This document shows positions 1 through 12,214 of a stretch of DNA of 64,000 nt, in pieces. The number at the start of each line of letters is the position of its first letter. Positions within the stretch are counted from its first letter, which is position 1. Both the position numbers and the translations under genes were made by a program. This stretch comes from Heterostelium album PN500 (Eukaryota > Evosea > Eumycetozoa > Acytosteliales > Acytosteliaceae), in NCBI RefSeq assembly GCF_000004825.1, contig NW_008805065.1, forward strand, positions 2,224,010 to 2,288,009, read 5' to 3'. Below the pieces are notes generated by a model. The model was not told where the DNA came from. It saw only the letters and a list, made by a program, of their open reading frames with translations, and made no database searches.

Positions 1-1200
1 CTCCACCTTGGCTTCACCCAAACCAGCGACATCCTTGAACAACACCTTGCTATCGTCCTTCTTGAATTGACTGGCATTGATCTTACCCTGTGAAAACAAC
101 TTGTTCGATTTCGAAGTCAATGTCTTATAGGTTCTATAGGCGAACCAACCCAATATTATATATGGTATCATTTGAATCAACAATATTCTAAAAATAAATA
201 GTTAATTAATTAGTTAGTTTGCTTTAACAATAACAATACATCATTCAAACTTATTATTACTAGTAACTTACCTATAATCAACATTTTCAACATAAGATAC
301 AGGTATAAAGTTGTTCTTTGTGATACCCAATGTTGTTTGAGCGGCTTCCAATTGTTCTTCGAAAACCTTCTTATCACCAATGCTAAATGATCCGATTACT
401 TCATTGTCTTGACCGATTACAACAGCTACATTATCATATACTTGAATTTTAGTTGTCTAAAAAAATAGATAGATTAAAACAAGAAGTTAGAGAATACGAT
501 GGTGAATGATGAATTGAATTGTGATTCATACCGATTTATCAGGTAGATTCTTTGTAATGAAATCACTGAATGTAATTTGTGGATGTTCATCCTCCGGAGT
601 GTTTGGAGAGAGTAAATAGAAGAGTGCACCAGCACCTAATATTGACAATGAGAAATAGTTCCATTTACCTGGTTGTTCTTTATCTTCATCTGGCTTATTC
701 TTATTGCTTTGATTGAATGAGTTGCTCTTCTTATCGCTATCATTGCTGCTATTATTATTTTTATTTTCTTCTTTTTTTTCGTTTTTCTCTTTGTTGTTAT
801 CTTTGTTGTTTTCCTCTTCTTCTTTTGGAGATGACGATGGTTTCTCAAAGTTACCCCAACCCTTTGCTTTTAAAATGGAATCATTTATATATTGTAATGA
901 TCTTTGTTGTTGTTCTTTGAATTGTGAAATGAAACTTTGTAATACTGTTGGTGTTGTTGATGAAGATGATGATGATGATGATTGATGTTTATATTGTTGA
1001 TTTGATGATGATGATGATGATTGGCTATAATAGTTATACAATGTTTTCGATGATGTTGATGTTGATGAATTATTAGATGTTAAATAAGTATTATGATTAT
1101 TTAATCTATTTCTATTTATTATATTATTATTTATACTATAATTTCTTTGTATTTGTTGTCTACTCAGCAACATTCTCAATTGTGAAGTTGCAACTGACAT
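1..1200 (-). CDS. Mitochondrial m-AAA protease (AFG3/FtsH-like), 5' part
   Basis: This is the N-terminal part of a membrane-anchored AAA metalloprotease that degrades misfolded proteins of the mitochondrial inner membrane. Exons are 1200-532, 456-272 and 187-<1; the joins keep phase and give 347 residues before the window edge. Seen: a basic Ser/Asn-rich presequence, a charged Lys/Glu/Asn linker (about 118-178), a first membrane segment (about 181-197), an intermembrane-space domain (about 205-285), a second membrane segment (about 286-305), then the start of the AAA module with 'VLFKDVAGLGEAKVE' (about 335 on), which matches the AFG3L2/Yta12 entry to the ATPase domain. Walker motifs and the HExxH zinc site lie outside the window. 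In other eukaryotes this enzyme works with prohibitins, and a prohibitin-2 gene lies at 38-39 kb. AFG3 versus paraplegin cannot be told from this part. Confidence 0.85.
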
Positions 1201-1700
1201 TCTCTTATTATTATGTATTTACAAGTGATAAAATAATACTATAAATGTTCGTTTGTTTATTACAAATATATAAAAATATAAAATATATATATATTCAAGA
1301 TATACAAGAATTAAATAAAATCTTGAATCAATGATATATAAAAGGAATGAAATAGATCAATTAATCGATTGAAAAAGTAGAAATATGTGTGGTGGAATCA
1401 GATTCATACAAAAAAAAAAACAAAAAGAAATTCTTTTTAAGAAAAAAAACTTTATTTTGTCGTCGAATTTTTATGTCATTGTTTGTCCATCACTAAGAGT
1501 GATTGATTCATTCGTGACATAATTAATTAATTTTAATATTACATGGTTGTTTTTATATCTTCTTGAGATTATCCAATAGTGTTGGAATATTATGTGTGTA
1601 TGGAGTTGTTTGTTTGTTTGTTTTTCGTTGATATTTTTAATCTTGATATTATTAATCGTGTGGATTTAAATTTGTTTGTTTTGTTTTTTTTTAGTTAGAA
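1201..1700. other. Intergenic, AT-rich
   Basis: Upstream region of the protease gene and downstream region of the ComC-like gene. It holds A/T tracts and (ATAT) stretches near 1270-1300 and a G+T-rich stretch (1590-1690). No ORF or RNA gene is visible. Confidence 0.5.
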
Positions 1701-4700
1701 TTATAGATCGTTGTTAAGTGATCTTAATTTCTTATCGAGAAGACTCTTGGTTTCGTTGAGTTTCATTTGTTGTTTGTAGATGTATGCACCACCCAAAAGG
1801 ATGATGGCAGCACCCACTACACCAACGACTACACCTACGACGATCTTCCATTTGTTGGAGGAGGAGTCACCACCGTTGTTGTTGTTACCGTTGTTCTCTG
1901 GGTTACAGTTCTCTGTGACTGGTGTACGTGATTCGGTGGTAGCGAGCGAGCTAAAGTCGAATTCGAAATTGACGGTGCTAATTGGCTGGTTGTTTACGAC
2001 GTCGACGATGAGACGGTTAGACAGACCATCGGCAACACCCTTGGTAGTGTTAATCGAACCACCACCACCGTTGATCGTAGCGACCATTGGGAAACGTGCG
2101 AACCACTTTGTCTTGAATTTGGTGATGGTCAGCCAGTGAACTGAGGAATTGGTTGAGAGCGTTGGATAGGCATAGTTGATGGCGGGTGCAGTGCATTCCT
2201 CGGGGTAGACATCCATTTGCAGTTTGAATTGGACGTCACCGAATGAGTTGTCGGTCTGATAGTTGACTTGATAGGTGAAGGTGTTGTTGAAGACGTTGAG
2301 AGTGGCACCTGGACCGACGACATCGGGTGGAGTTGTCTCGTTGTTTGGACGGATCACTACGGTGAGAGTACGACCACCTGACTGCCAGGCATACTGGAAG
2401 GAGTTGGCGTGGGGATCGTAGGTTTGGACCCATGATGGAATGATGGTTTCAGCGTTGTTCTCAAAGATCGAGTAGAGGTAGACACTGAGGGTTGTATCGT
2501 TGTTTGGTGAGTTGAGGGTGAGTCTTGGAATGGTATTGTTGATTCCCGGTGTTTGGAATTGAGTTGGTGCTGTTCCTTCGGCACACGATGGACCGGCAAT
2601 CTGGTTGACACAATTGCATAGACCGAGACCGACATTACATAGACCGTTCGCTGGTCCACCACATGAGTTTGGACAGATTTGTGTGTCGATAAAAGCGAAT
2701 AGATTGTTACGGGCAGAGGTTAGTCCGGCAACGGTAACTTGGAGGTCGAATGTTCCAGGTGCAAATCCGGTGGCTGGAAATGAGCATACCAAGATATAGT
2801 GATTTACAAAGGTGACATTGCAAGTCACGTTGTTTTGTGGTAGTGGGATGTTGACAGTGATGGTATCCAACTCATTCCAGAAATCGGCACCGGTGATAGT
2901 GAGGTTGGTTGCAACGTTGGGAACGACGGCAATCGAAGTCTGTACAGTTGGTGAACGGTAGAAGAATTTCGGTGTGTTTGTTACGTCGTTGGTTAATCCT
3001 TTGACATTGACGATGACATCGAGGTTGGAAATGATGCTTGGTGGCATCCAGCATGACATCTGAGTGAAAACAGTGAGTGAAGTAAGATTCTGACAGAGAG
3101 TTGGACCGATTCTGACGTTGGAATCTCTGGAGTTTACGTTGCTGAATGGAAGGAGATCGTATCCAGTAAGGGTAACCCAACCACCTAATGTTGGTGGCGA
3201 GGAAATAGAGACGATGGTTGGTGGATTGAAGGTGTAGTCTTTAGTGACTACCTTGGAGTTCAAACCGATGGTCGATGTCAATTGTAGATTACCTTTGCCT
3301 TGAAGGAAAACTGGAGTGTTACACAACATGGTGTTGGAATTAATGTAGTTACTGTTGACAGTGTAGTATTCACCGGCGGTACTGGTCATAACAATGTTTG
3401 GACGGTCACCGAAATTCTTACCGATAATGGTGAAGAAAGTTGAGTTTGATAGGATTGGATTGGTGATCGATGAAATAACTGGATCGCAATTTCTGGCGGT
3501 ATCTGGACCTTGGTAGTTGTTGAAAGTGACATTATCAAAGACATAGGCTGGGATGGTGTTTCCGGTGAGGTATGATGGTGGAAGACAAAGGAACAACTCT
3601 GGAAGTTTAGTTCCGACCAATCCTTGTACATTGGTTAAATAGAAAACTTGGAGGGTTTGATCTGGTCCGAGAATGTTATCTGGAACGGTTCCTGTGATAC
3701 CGGTGTTTGATAGGTAGAGATAGACAATCTTGGAGTTATCTCCATAGGTAGTTGGAATGGTAAGGTTAAGCGATGGGTTATCAGTCAAATGGAAACGAGT
3801 GAGTGATGGGAGGAAGAAGAATTGGCTGTCCATTGTACCTGTAAATGTAAGATTTTCAAGACGAAGAGTTACCAAATTTCTCCAACCGTTTGACATTGAA
3901 GCATATGAAGGGAATCCTGGATCGTTCAATTGCAATGATCTCAAATGAAGATAAGTCAATTGATTTGGAAGACTTGAAAAACTTGAGAATTGAGTTGCCA
4001 ATCCTGGTGCTTGAAGTGCGCTATTTTATTATTAATAGAATATTATTATAAATTAATAAAAAATAAAATAAATGAAAAAAAAGTTAAATACATACAATTT
4101 TCTTAAATATGGAGCTTTGGATAATGTTTGACTGGTAGTGAAAGTTCCAGTGTATGGAATTGGAGTATTGACATAAATTTCACTTTTTTGTAATAAAGTT
4201 AGTTTTGATATTGAAAAATAAAATATTATCAAGTTATAAATACCAGTTTACCAAATTATTTGAGAAGATATCTCCAAATTTACTAAGAACAAGGTTAGAA
4301 GATGGTCCGGTAGCCTGTGCAATAAAACTGTTTTATTTTTTTAGTATAAGGAAGAGTGTATTAACATTTTAATAATATTTACATATTTTTAAGTTCGTTG
4401 TTCAAAGTTGGGAAATTTCCGACTGCATTCTCTACATAAATGTTATCGATATTGTCATTTATATCACCACCTTGGTTAAAGTTGGATCTACATTTTTGAC
4501 CATAGAATTGGCTATTATCAAGAAAAAAAAGAAAAGTGTTATTATCAATATGATATATATACTTTTAAAAATAAGAGAATAAAGAAAACTTACAATCCTC
4601 TTAAACTTGAAAGAGAATAAAGTGGTTTAGGTACTCTATTAGAGAAATCAGCATTGATAAAAGTACTATAATTTTGAAATTCTAATATTAATATCGAAAT

Positions 4701-5320
4701 AAAAGATAAACATTTAAAAAATTAATTAAAAACATACACATTTGTTAAACTTGTGAAATAACCCCAGTATGTGGAGCTTAGTAAGTAATTTCCATTATTT
4801 ACTAATGGTGTACATCCAGAAGCTGATGGAACACCCTCTAAAGTTCTAAAAAAAAGGAAATAAAAAAGTTTAGTTATAATTAAAAAGAGTAAAGGATTAA
4901 GAATTGCAAATACTTACAATCCAGTAACTTTGTCTCTGTCTGAGGAACAATCTATATATGAAGAAATCATTTGGCTTCCTCTATATCCACGGCTGAAACA
5001 CGAAGCACTGTTACCGCTCCATTTGAATCCAAGTTCTGTTGCAAACTGATTTAGAATATTGGTTACTTTAGAAGAGAGTTTCTCTGGTGTTAGTAAATGG
5101 TACGAAACCATAAATTTAACGATCGCGATTGATCAATATGAGGTAGAGTAGAGTATTTAGAATAACTGCTGTACTTACCATCATTGCTCAAGTCTCTGGC
5201 GGCTGAGACTTCATGAACATCGAGAATGCCATTGCTTTCTCCACTTACGATGACAACGGCCATGATTGCCACCAACAAGGCGGTGGCCAAACTCGACCTC
5301 ACTGATTTAGTAAACTTCAT
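1701..5320 (-). CDS. LRR/TIG/EGF type I membrane protein, ComC-like
   Basis: Probable cell-surface adhesion or signalling protein of 1035 residues. Exons: 5320-5179, 5083-4918, 4845-4738, 4665-4594, 4511-4383, 4327-4244, 4182-4096, 4020-1701. Seen: signal peptide (about 1-27, LATALLVAIMAVVIVSG), leucine-rich repeats (about 50-410), several IPT/TIG-type beta-sandwich repeats (about 440-708), one EGF-like module (about 712-735, CPNSCGG...CNC), a long extracellular beta-rich region, a membrane helix (about 988-1010) and a short basic tail. This order matches the dictyostelid ComC family (LRR, TIG, EGF, ComC sandwich domain, TM). Exons 3-7 are all multiples of three with phase-2 borders, so LRR units sit on interchangeable exons. 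The exact family member and its ligand are unknown. Confidence 0.8.
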
Positions 5321-7004
5321 ATATTAAAGTTTTAGTGTTGTCGACTACTACTTGGTTTGGGGTTATGAAAGTGTGTGATGGTTTTTTTTACGACCTCTAG
5401 TTTTTGACTGTTGATGTGGTTGTTGTTTGTTTTTTTTTTTGTAGTGTAAAAGTCTTAGACTTTGGACAAAGATGTGGTGTGTGGTTGTTGATTGCAAAAT
5501 AAATAGATATAATTATAATTATATGTTGTTGTTGTTTTAGAAAAAGTATAAAAGTAGCAAAATACAATTTGCAACAAGGTTAGTTTTAAAAATAGTTTTT
5601 GATTTGTTGATTTTCGAGATGTGGATTTTCCTTTGCGTTCTTTCTATTTACAATCAAACAAATAGATATGTGAAAGTTTGGATGTTATGTTACACAAAAT
5701 TAAAAAGAATAGATCTAATTTGGTGTCACAAAGCTTAACATATATGTTGTACCAAATAAATATTCTTTTTTGTTACACTTGTCGGACTTTTTAAACCTTT
5801 TGAAAAAAAATCTTGTAAACAAAAAAAAAAAAAAAAAAAACAATTAAATCCAAAACCTTAAAAATTGGATCTTTTTTTTTTTTGCACTAATTGCTGTGCA
5901 AATCAATTTAATCTATAGCATGGTGTATAATGACTTTTTGGGGGATGAAATTTCATTAAAAAAATAAAAAAACATGTTTTGATTAAAATAAATCACCATC
6001 AGTTTTTTTATTTTGGAACCAAAACATGATTGCCCAAAAAAAAATATCAACAAAATAAAAAAAAGTTTTGATATTTTAAAAGAATTGATTTTATTTTAGA
6101 ATGGTCACCCGCTATTTAGAACATTCTCATTCAAAAAATAAATATAAAATTTTAATTAGATTTCTAAATGTAAAAGAAAATGTAAAATATAATTCCGAGC
6201 GATTTTCAACCCCGGTGCCAAACGGTGTCGGGTTTGAGAGTGTGTAATGTGTCTGATTAGCTATACGGAGTCATAAATATTATTCCCCATGGCATGGTGT
6301 AAATGTGGGTGTGCTATAATAAATGCATTTATTGCAATTGTGTTGTTAAAAAAAAATTATTTATTTTTCACCAATATATTTATCAGTTGACAACAATTGA
6401 TCATTCAAATACCAGGGATCTTGAATGTGATGAATAAAAATAAAACAATTACAATTTTATTTAATTAACACATAAATTACATCATCTGCACATTGATTGA
6501 ATTGTTGAAGTCGTCATCCAAATCAAGGATTACTATATATGATTGTAAGATTTTTAAACATGACATGAATCTGTCAAGGTCTCATATTTTTGTGCAAAAA
6601 TGTTTAAACAACACACATTAAAACATGATATTTTGAAACATTTATTTTAAATTTACTTTAATAAATAAATTTGGTAATGAATTGTTACTGCAAATCATTG
6701 ACCTGGTAAATTGCTTGTTTGATTTGTCTGACAAGTTATTGGTGTCAAGTTGTTCAACTTATTGTAAGGTGTTAGTTGTTGTTCATTAAAATTCTTGATT
6801 CTATTTTTTTTTTTATCTATTTGATAAGCATAAATAATAAACAAAAAGATAAGTTTAATGTTTTGTAAAAGAAAAAAAGATAATAAATAAATAAATAAAT
6901 AATTAAAAAGAAAAGAAAAAGAAAAGGAAGAGATATGATGATATAGGAAACAAAAAAAAATTATAAATTTTAGGTGAAGAACTGTTTCTTCTCTTTCTTT
7001 CTTT
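5321..7004. other. Intergenic region, promoter side of the ComC-like gene
   Basis: 1.7 kb of AT-rich DNA upstream of the ComC-like gene and downstream of the kinase gene. It contains homopolymer A (5821-5840) and T tracts, a GT-rich stretch (5340-5480) and a small GC-richer island at 6195-6240 in which AACCC (6208-6212) and GGGTT (6230-6234) can pair. A 124-codon open frame at 6695-7069 on the minus strand runs out of the kinase 3' end in another frame and has only homopolymer-like content. No gene is supported. Confidence 0.5.
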
Positions 7005-8482
7005 CTAAAAGATACCAAATTTCTTTGATAATCTTGATCCTTTCTGAGAGGTCTTTGTGTCTGGAGCAACAGCTTCCTCTTTCATGATGATTTGCTTGGG
7101 AATCCACTCCATTAGACTGTACCATGGGATGTCTTGTGCACGCGCCAACTCGTAGAGGTTCTGCAGACTGACCTGTTCATAACTCTTTCCGAGGTAACAT
7201 TGGTTTACTTTTACACTGATCGCCAGCGCCATGAAATACTCGCGATAAAACTGATGTTCCTCCATGAATGGCTTGTCCTGTGCTTCTTTCTTCAGTGTGT
7301 TTATTTCCTCTGTCATCTTCTCGATGGTCGCAGTCTGTTGTGTAATCGTTGACTGTAGTTTGGTTACGATCTCATCGTCCATTCTCGACACGCTCGACGA
7401 CGTGGAACTTCCCGACTCGGTAAGACTTTTGGCGCTGCCTCCACTGCTCCAATCCATGGAGACAACGGACGCTCTTAGCTTGCCAGCTCTGCCGTTGAGT
7501 GTCTTTAGCGTGTCCTGTAGCTCAGAGAGTGTAGGCAGCTGACTGTTTATCTTTTTGAAAATTGGGTGTTTAATGAGTTCGGTGGCGGTCGGTCTCTTAT
7601 TGGGATCCTTCTCGAAGGAAACATTCAAAAAGTCTTCCAATTCCTTTGAGATTCCGGGTGGATAGGGTGGATGTGGATCCTGAACAATCTTGAACATCGC
7701 AGACATTGGCTGCAGGTTGTAGTATGGCGGATTTCCAGTGGTTAGCTCGATCGCTGTGCACGCCAACGACCAAATATCACTGGAGCTGGATTGGCCAGCT
7801 ATTTGGATGGCTTCTGGCGCCATCCAGTAGGGTGTTCCCACCACACTGTAACGCAGCTGCACTTCATCGCTCAGCTGACTGGCAACACCGAAATCCGCAA
7901 GTTTTATAATACCCTCCTTGGTGATCAACACATTGGAACACTTGATATCACGATGTATGATACGATTCGAGTGGAGATAGGCAAGTCCGTGGAGTAGTTG
8001 GTAGAGATAGAGTGTGGCCAGCTCCTCGCTGAGCGGACCAAACTTCTCGAGGACATCCCTCAGACTGCCGTTTTCGACGTACTCTAAAATAAAATTGAGT
8101 TGTGACTGTGACTCTACACAGCCCAACACCTTTACAATGTTGTTATGATTGAGTTTCTGGAGAATCTCCACCTCTGATTTCACAGACTGCAGTGTATTTG
8201 CATCGATTTTGATTCTATCGATTTGTTTAATCGCCACGAAATCACCAGTTTTCGAATGTAATCCTTTATAGACTTGTCCATATGCACCTTTTCCAATTTT
8301 ATCACCCAAGGCCTAAAAGTTTTTGAGGTAATATAATTAAAATCCATCCTAAATCTTATTGTTATTTATAATTATTAACCTACATATTCGCCGATTTTTA
8401 TTGTTTCTTTTCTTTTCGATGGACTAATTCCATCGCTTCCACCATTACTACTTCCACCTCTTCGATTATGGTTATGTGCCAT
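7005..8482 (-). CDS. Ser/Thr protein kinase, MAP3K-epsilon/Cdc7/SepA-like
   Basis: A 468-residue kinase with exons 8482-8384 and 8312-7005. Seen: glycine loop IGKGAYGQV (39-47), VAIK lysine at 62, HRD at 153-155, DFG at 173-175 and GTPYWMAPE at 192-200, so all catalytic residues are present. The kinase domain ends near 290. A Ser-rich linker, a coiled coil (about 345-380) and a short helical C-terminal module ending in a basic tail follow. The entry 'GDKIGKGAYGQVYKGL...GDFVAIKQI' is the signature of the plant MAP3K-epsilon, yeast Cdc7/Cdc15 and Dictyostelium SepA group, which acts in septation and cytokinesis signalling. The protein is shorter than the SepA I know and lacks its long C-terminus, so orthology is open; a paralogue of the same group is possible. 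The conserved start is ATG 8482, just before a 33-codon first exon. Confidence 0.85.
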
Positions 8483-10032
8483 AATAATATTATGCAAGTT
8501 CGTTGTTGTTGTTTATTATAATTATTATTGTTTTTTACAAATAAAAATGAATATAGATAGTAATTATATAATTTATTAAACTATCGTTGAATTTAATTGT
8601 TTATGAGTTGTTTGTATCTGAGATCTTTTGATTTCCAAAAGGGTTTTTTTGTCAATGGATTGATTGTAACGGTTGATGATGATCAAAAATTGAATGATAT
8701 TGATGTTGATGTTGATATTGATAATGTTGGAAATAATAATAGTTTTTTATTTATGTTTGTATTATATAAATATTATTACTTTTAATAGGTGTTTTATTGT
8801 TTTTTGGTAATTACAAAATTAATTGGTTTGTTATTTTCTGTTTTTAATTTTATTATTATTTGTTTGTCTTTGATTTTTTTATTATTATTGTTGTTGTTAT
8901 TATTGATTAACCTTTTGGTTTGATTTGCTTTGCTTTGCTTTGATATTATTATTATTATTGTTTTGTTTGATTAACTTATTATGAAGATTAGATAGTTAAT
9001 TTGCTAAAAATAAATAAATAAATAAATTATTTACAATGTATACATGTATGCTATGTGGTGCTGTGTTGTGTTGTGTTGTTAAATTAATTGTTTGTTTGAG
9101 TGATAGTGCTAGTGTTAATGTTAATGTGGTGTGTTTGATGATGTTGATGATGTTGATTGATATTTGTGGTTAATTGTCTAGTTAATTATATAATTATATG
9201 TATGTATTATGTCAAATTTTGATATATTCGTTTGTTTATTGAAATCTTACAAATATGTTATTATTTATATACATATGATATTTATGAATGATTGATTTGA
9301 TTAAGTTACTGAAGTAAAAGGAAAAACATTGAGTTTTTCGCGACTGTCTTTTTTTGATGAGAAGGTGTGGGGTGTTTGTCCAAAAATAATTAATAAATTA
9401 ACCAAATTTGATTGATTTTTATTTTTTTTATTTCATTGCCGCACACAACCAAGACTATGATTCGTAGTCTTGGACATAACAATGAACATATCAAGTAATA
9501 ATAATAATTTTTTATTTAGTTTTTGTTGCGTGTGTGTGTGTGTGTTATTATATTGATGTTCTATATTTAGTATAATTTTGAATCGGAATCGATCAAATCA
9601 ATAAAATTAAAATTAAATTCACATGTTTAAATGTATTTTTATTAGCTTTAGTTATAATAATAATAGTCTATGTAGTAAGTGTAGCATGCCAGTTGATAAA
9701 AATATTGAATTTATTGGTCGTTTTTTAACAAATTAGGGAAATTTACATTAGGTTATCTGTTCAGTTGTTGTTGTTGAAATCAACCAATCAACAACATCGA
9801 CATGATTTATTCGTTGTAGATGACAATGACATCATTCGTCAATCAATCAATCAATCAATTAGCATGCTTATCAAATATAACCTACAAGTAAAGAATTGAA
9901 CAGAAGCTTCTTTTTTTTATTTTAGCAATAGATATAAACAGATTGAGAAAACACATGATTAAATTGTTTTGTATGATGATGATGATGTATTGAGATTGTT
10001 AATATTGTGTTGTCATAATAATAATTATTTGT
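8483..10032. other. Intergenic, with hairpins
   Basis: 1.55 kb between two minus-strand genes. It is AT-rich with GATGTTGAT-like repeats (8680-8730, 9120-9160) and a TG run (9530-9543). A perfect 9-bp inverted repeat lies at 9449-9473, and a zone of nested inverted repeats lies at about 9680-9890. No ORF with gene-like content is seen; the 62-codon frame at 8597-8785 is low-complexity. Confidence 0.45.
9449..9473. repeat. Perfect inverted repeat (hairpin)
   Basis: CCAAGACTA at 9449-9457 and TAGTCTTGG at 9465-9473 form a 9-bp stem with a 7-nt loop. It lies in AT-rich intergenic DNA, about 970 bp upstream of the kinase start and 560 bp downstream of the SAM gene stop. It could be a dyad binding site or part of a small RNA. 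Confidence 0.6.
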
Positions 10033-10761
10033 TCAGGGCAGTAGACTTTTCAATTTTGACACTTTCTTTTCAAATACCTCTATACTGTGTTCTGAAAGTT
10101 TCATATGCGTAAGATCTGTTCTTTCCAAGTGAATTAAAACATCACCTGTGATCTCTTGTTCCTCAAAGAAATCAGAGTAACCTCCAAGACCGATTTCTTC
10201 TAGCCATTTCGCTACTGTTTCTACATCCCATTTCCTGAAATGAATATCTTTTTGAAGTTTCGAAGGTTCTGTTGTTTTTGGATTAGAATAGGATGAATTC
10301 TCCTTTTGCTGACTATTGCTACTACTAAAATTATTTCTACTATTATAATGAGTCGATCTTTCATTCTCATCTACTGTTGTTCTATTGTTTTTATTTTGGG
10401 TTAATCTATCTTTAGAGAGATCAATGGATGTCTCCAATGTTTCTTTTCGACGATATCCACCGGATCCCATTCCTCCTCTTCCACCTCCTCGTCCACCACC
10501 TCTTCCAAATCCAGTTTCACTTCTACCTTCACTTCCACCTTCACCTCTACTTCCACTTCCTTTTCCTCTTCCTCTTCCTCTTCCACCTCTGAATGATGAT
10601 GATGATGATGATGATGAAGTATGAAAATCTCTTCCTTTTTCTCTTTCTCTATCATCATTGTGATGATGTTCATAAGTAGGTTCAAGCTGTTGATATACTT
10701 TTGAAAGAGCAGCCATTCCACGTGGTCTACTCAATAAAATTTCATTTTCATCTAACTCCAT
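10033..10761 (-). CDS. SAM-domain protein with RGG-rich region
   Basis: A single-exon gene of 242 residues. Residues about 55-105 are a Gly/Arg-rich stretch (RGGRGRGRGKG and similar), typical of RNA-binding or methylated RGG regions, preceded by a Ser run. A polar Asn/Ser linker follows. Residues about 175-240 form a sterile alpha motif domain: WDVETVAKWLEEIGLGGYSDFF, then a helix pair ending LKSLLP. SAM domains mediate homo- or hetero-oligomerisation and sometimes RNA binding. I infer an RNA-associated scaffold, but no specific orthologue is recognised. The start ATG at 10761 follows a TTTTA-rich leader and precedes a conserved-looking acidic N-terminus (MELDENEILLS). Confidence 0.8.
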   Translation of the reverse strand: MELDENEILLSRPRGMAALSKVYQQLEPTYEHHHNDDREREKGRDFHTSSSSSSSSFRGGRGRGRGKGSGSRGEGGSEGRSETGFGRGGGRGGGRGGMGSGGYRRKETLETSIDLSKDRLTQNKNNRTTVDENERSTHYNSRNNFSSSNSQQKENSSYSNPKTTEPSKLQKDIHFRKWDVETVAKWLEEIGLGGYSDFFEEQEITGDVLIHLERTDLTHMKLSEHSIEVFEKKVSKLKSLLP

Positions 10762-10918
10762 TAAAATACTAAATTATCTTTAAAATAATATCTTTATCTT
10801 TAAGAGAATATAAAAAATTATATATTTTTGTATACAACACACATTTAAATCATTTTCTTATACCAACATGTTTTGGTTAGTTAAACCAAAAAAAAAAGTG
10901 AAGTTTTAAGTTTTTAAT

Positions 10919-12214
10919 TTAATTTTGTTTTTGTTGTTGTTGTTTTTTTAAAATGAATGATTTTAACAGTACATTTACAATCTTTTCAGATGCATAGAAT
11001 ATTGGAATTTGCTTTGGAAGCAAACCTTTCTTGGTCATTTTTATTGGTTTAGCACCAACCGATAAAATAATAAACTAAATAATAAATAAAAAGTTAATAA
11101 ACATAAACATAGATATCGATTTGATTTAACAAATTATATAAACTAAACTATAAACTTACCATCGGATATAATAATGAAAAGATTGCATTACCAATCAACA
11201 AGGGGAAGAAGAATGATGCCAATGTAAATACTGCACCATAACCAAACATATATGCCCAATGTGATTCGAAATATGTTAAACGTTGCATTAATGACCATTT
11301 TCCTCTTAAAATCCATTTATAACTATAAAATATCAATAAATTGATGATTAGTTAAGTTAATTGTTATTATTATGTTATTGTTATTGTTACATACTCGAAA
11401 CACCAAAAAGAATATAACCATGTAATAAGTACAAAGTTAATGAGTGAAGTGTATGGAATGAAGGCAATGATTACAGAGAGCACTAAAAAGACACCAAACA
11501 TCAGATTACGGTAGATCTCATCGACGATCGAAGAGAGCAGTCGGTTTACAGATGCTGGTCCACCAGTGTTTCTGAATCCAGATATTCTAAATGCTTCGGC
11601 AGCAATCTCTGTATACCACTTGGAATTCAATACCATACTGAAAATATAAACTGGATATACCCAGAGTAACTAAAAAAAAAAAAAATGTTTGAAAAATTAT
11701 TAACATTCAAATGTCATTTTGATGACTATGATCATTATGATTATATGTAACAACTTACACAATAAATAATAGAGAATATGTTTGAGAGTGTTGGGAATTG
11801 TGATAAAAGATATTCTAAGGTGGGATGTGCCCAGTAGAGATAGACGAGGTAGGAACCAAGGAAGATGATTCCATTGAGTAAGATACAGTTGTAGTAGAGA
11901 CGCTTGAGTGATTTCGAATGTAAAAGAATCTTGAATGCCAGCATCACCTTGAATGAATCCCTCACACCCAGATAGATCAGCTGTAGTACCTCTATCAACT
12001 GACCTACAATCTCCACCGGTTTATCTTTGTCATCGATTCTACTACTAATGAAACTACTATCGCTACTATCACTTATTTCACTTCCAATACTGCTACTTAA
12101 TAATTGTTGTTGTTTTTGTTCATTTTCTTTATTAATATTATTATTATTACTATTACTATTATTATTATGATCACTACTACTGATATCTTGTTGTTCAGTA
12201 ATTACTTTTGACAT
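10919..12214 (-). CDS. EI24/EPG-4-like ER membrane protein
   Basis: A 349-residue multipass membrane protein with exons 12214-11759, 11669-11395, 11322-11160 and 11074-10919; all joins keep phase. Seen: a polar Ser/Asn-rich N-terminus (about 1-85), then an amphipathic 'GQLIEVLQLIYLGVRDSFKVM' region, several hydrophobic helices, the conserved 'LLWVYPVYIFSMVLNSKWYTEIA' segment and 'YFESHWAYMFGYGAVFTLASFFFPLL' near the end, and a basic C-terminal tail. These segments match the EI24 (PIG8, EPG-4) family, which sits in the ER and is needed for autophagosome maturation in animals. It is divergent from the PTB gene at 13.86 kb, with 1.6 kb of shared upstream DNA. Confidence 0.85.

Noticed and set aside
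6208-6234. GC-richer island with AACCC/GGGTT, considered as a tRNA or other RNA gene
   Set aside because: No T-arm (GGTTCGA-like), no cloverleaf spacing and no acceptor stem could be found.
6695-7069. 124-codon minus frame after the kinase
   Set aside because: It overlaps the kinase 3' end in another frame and then runs through low-complexity A/T DNA; no gene-like features.
10385-10721. Pro-rich plus frame and His/Glu/Val-rich minus frame over the SAM gene
   Set aside because: Both are out-of-frame readings of the RGG-encoding repeat of the SAM-domain gene.
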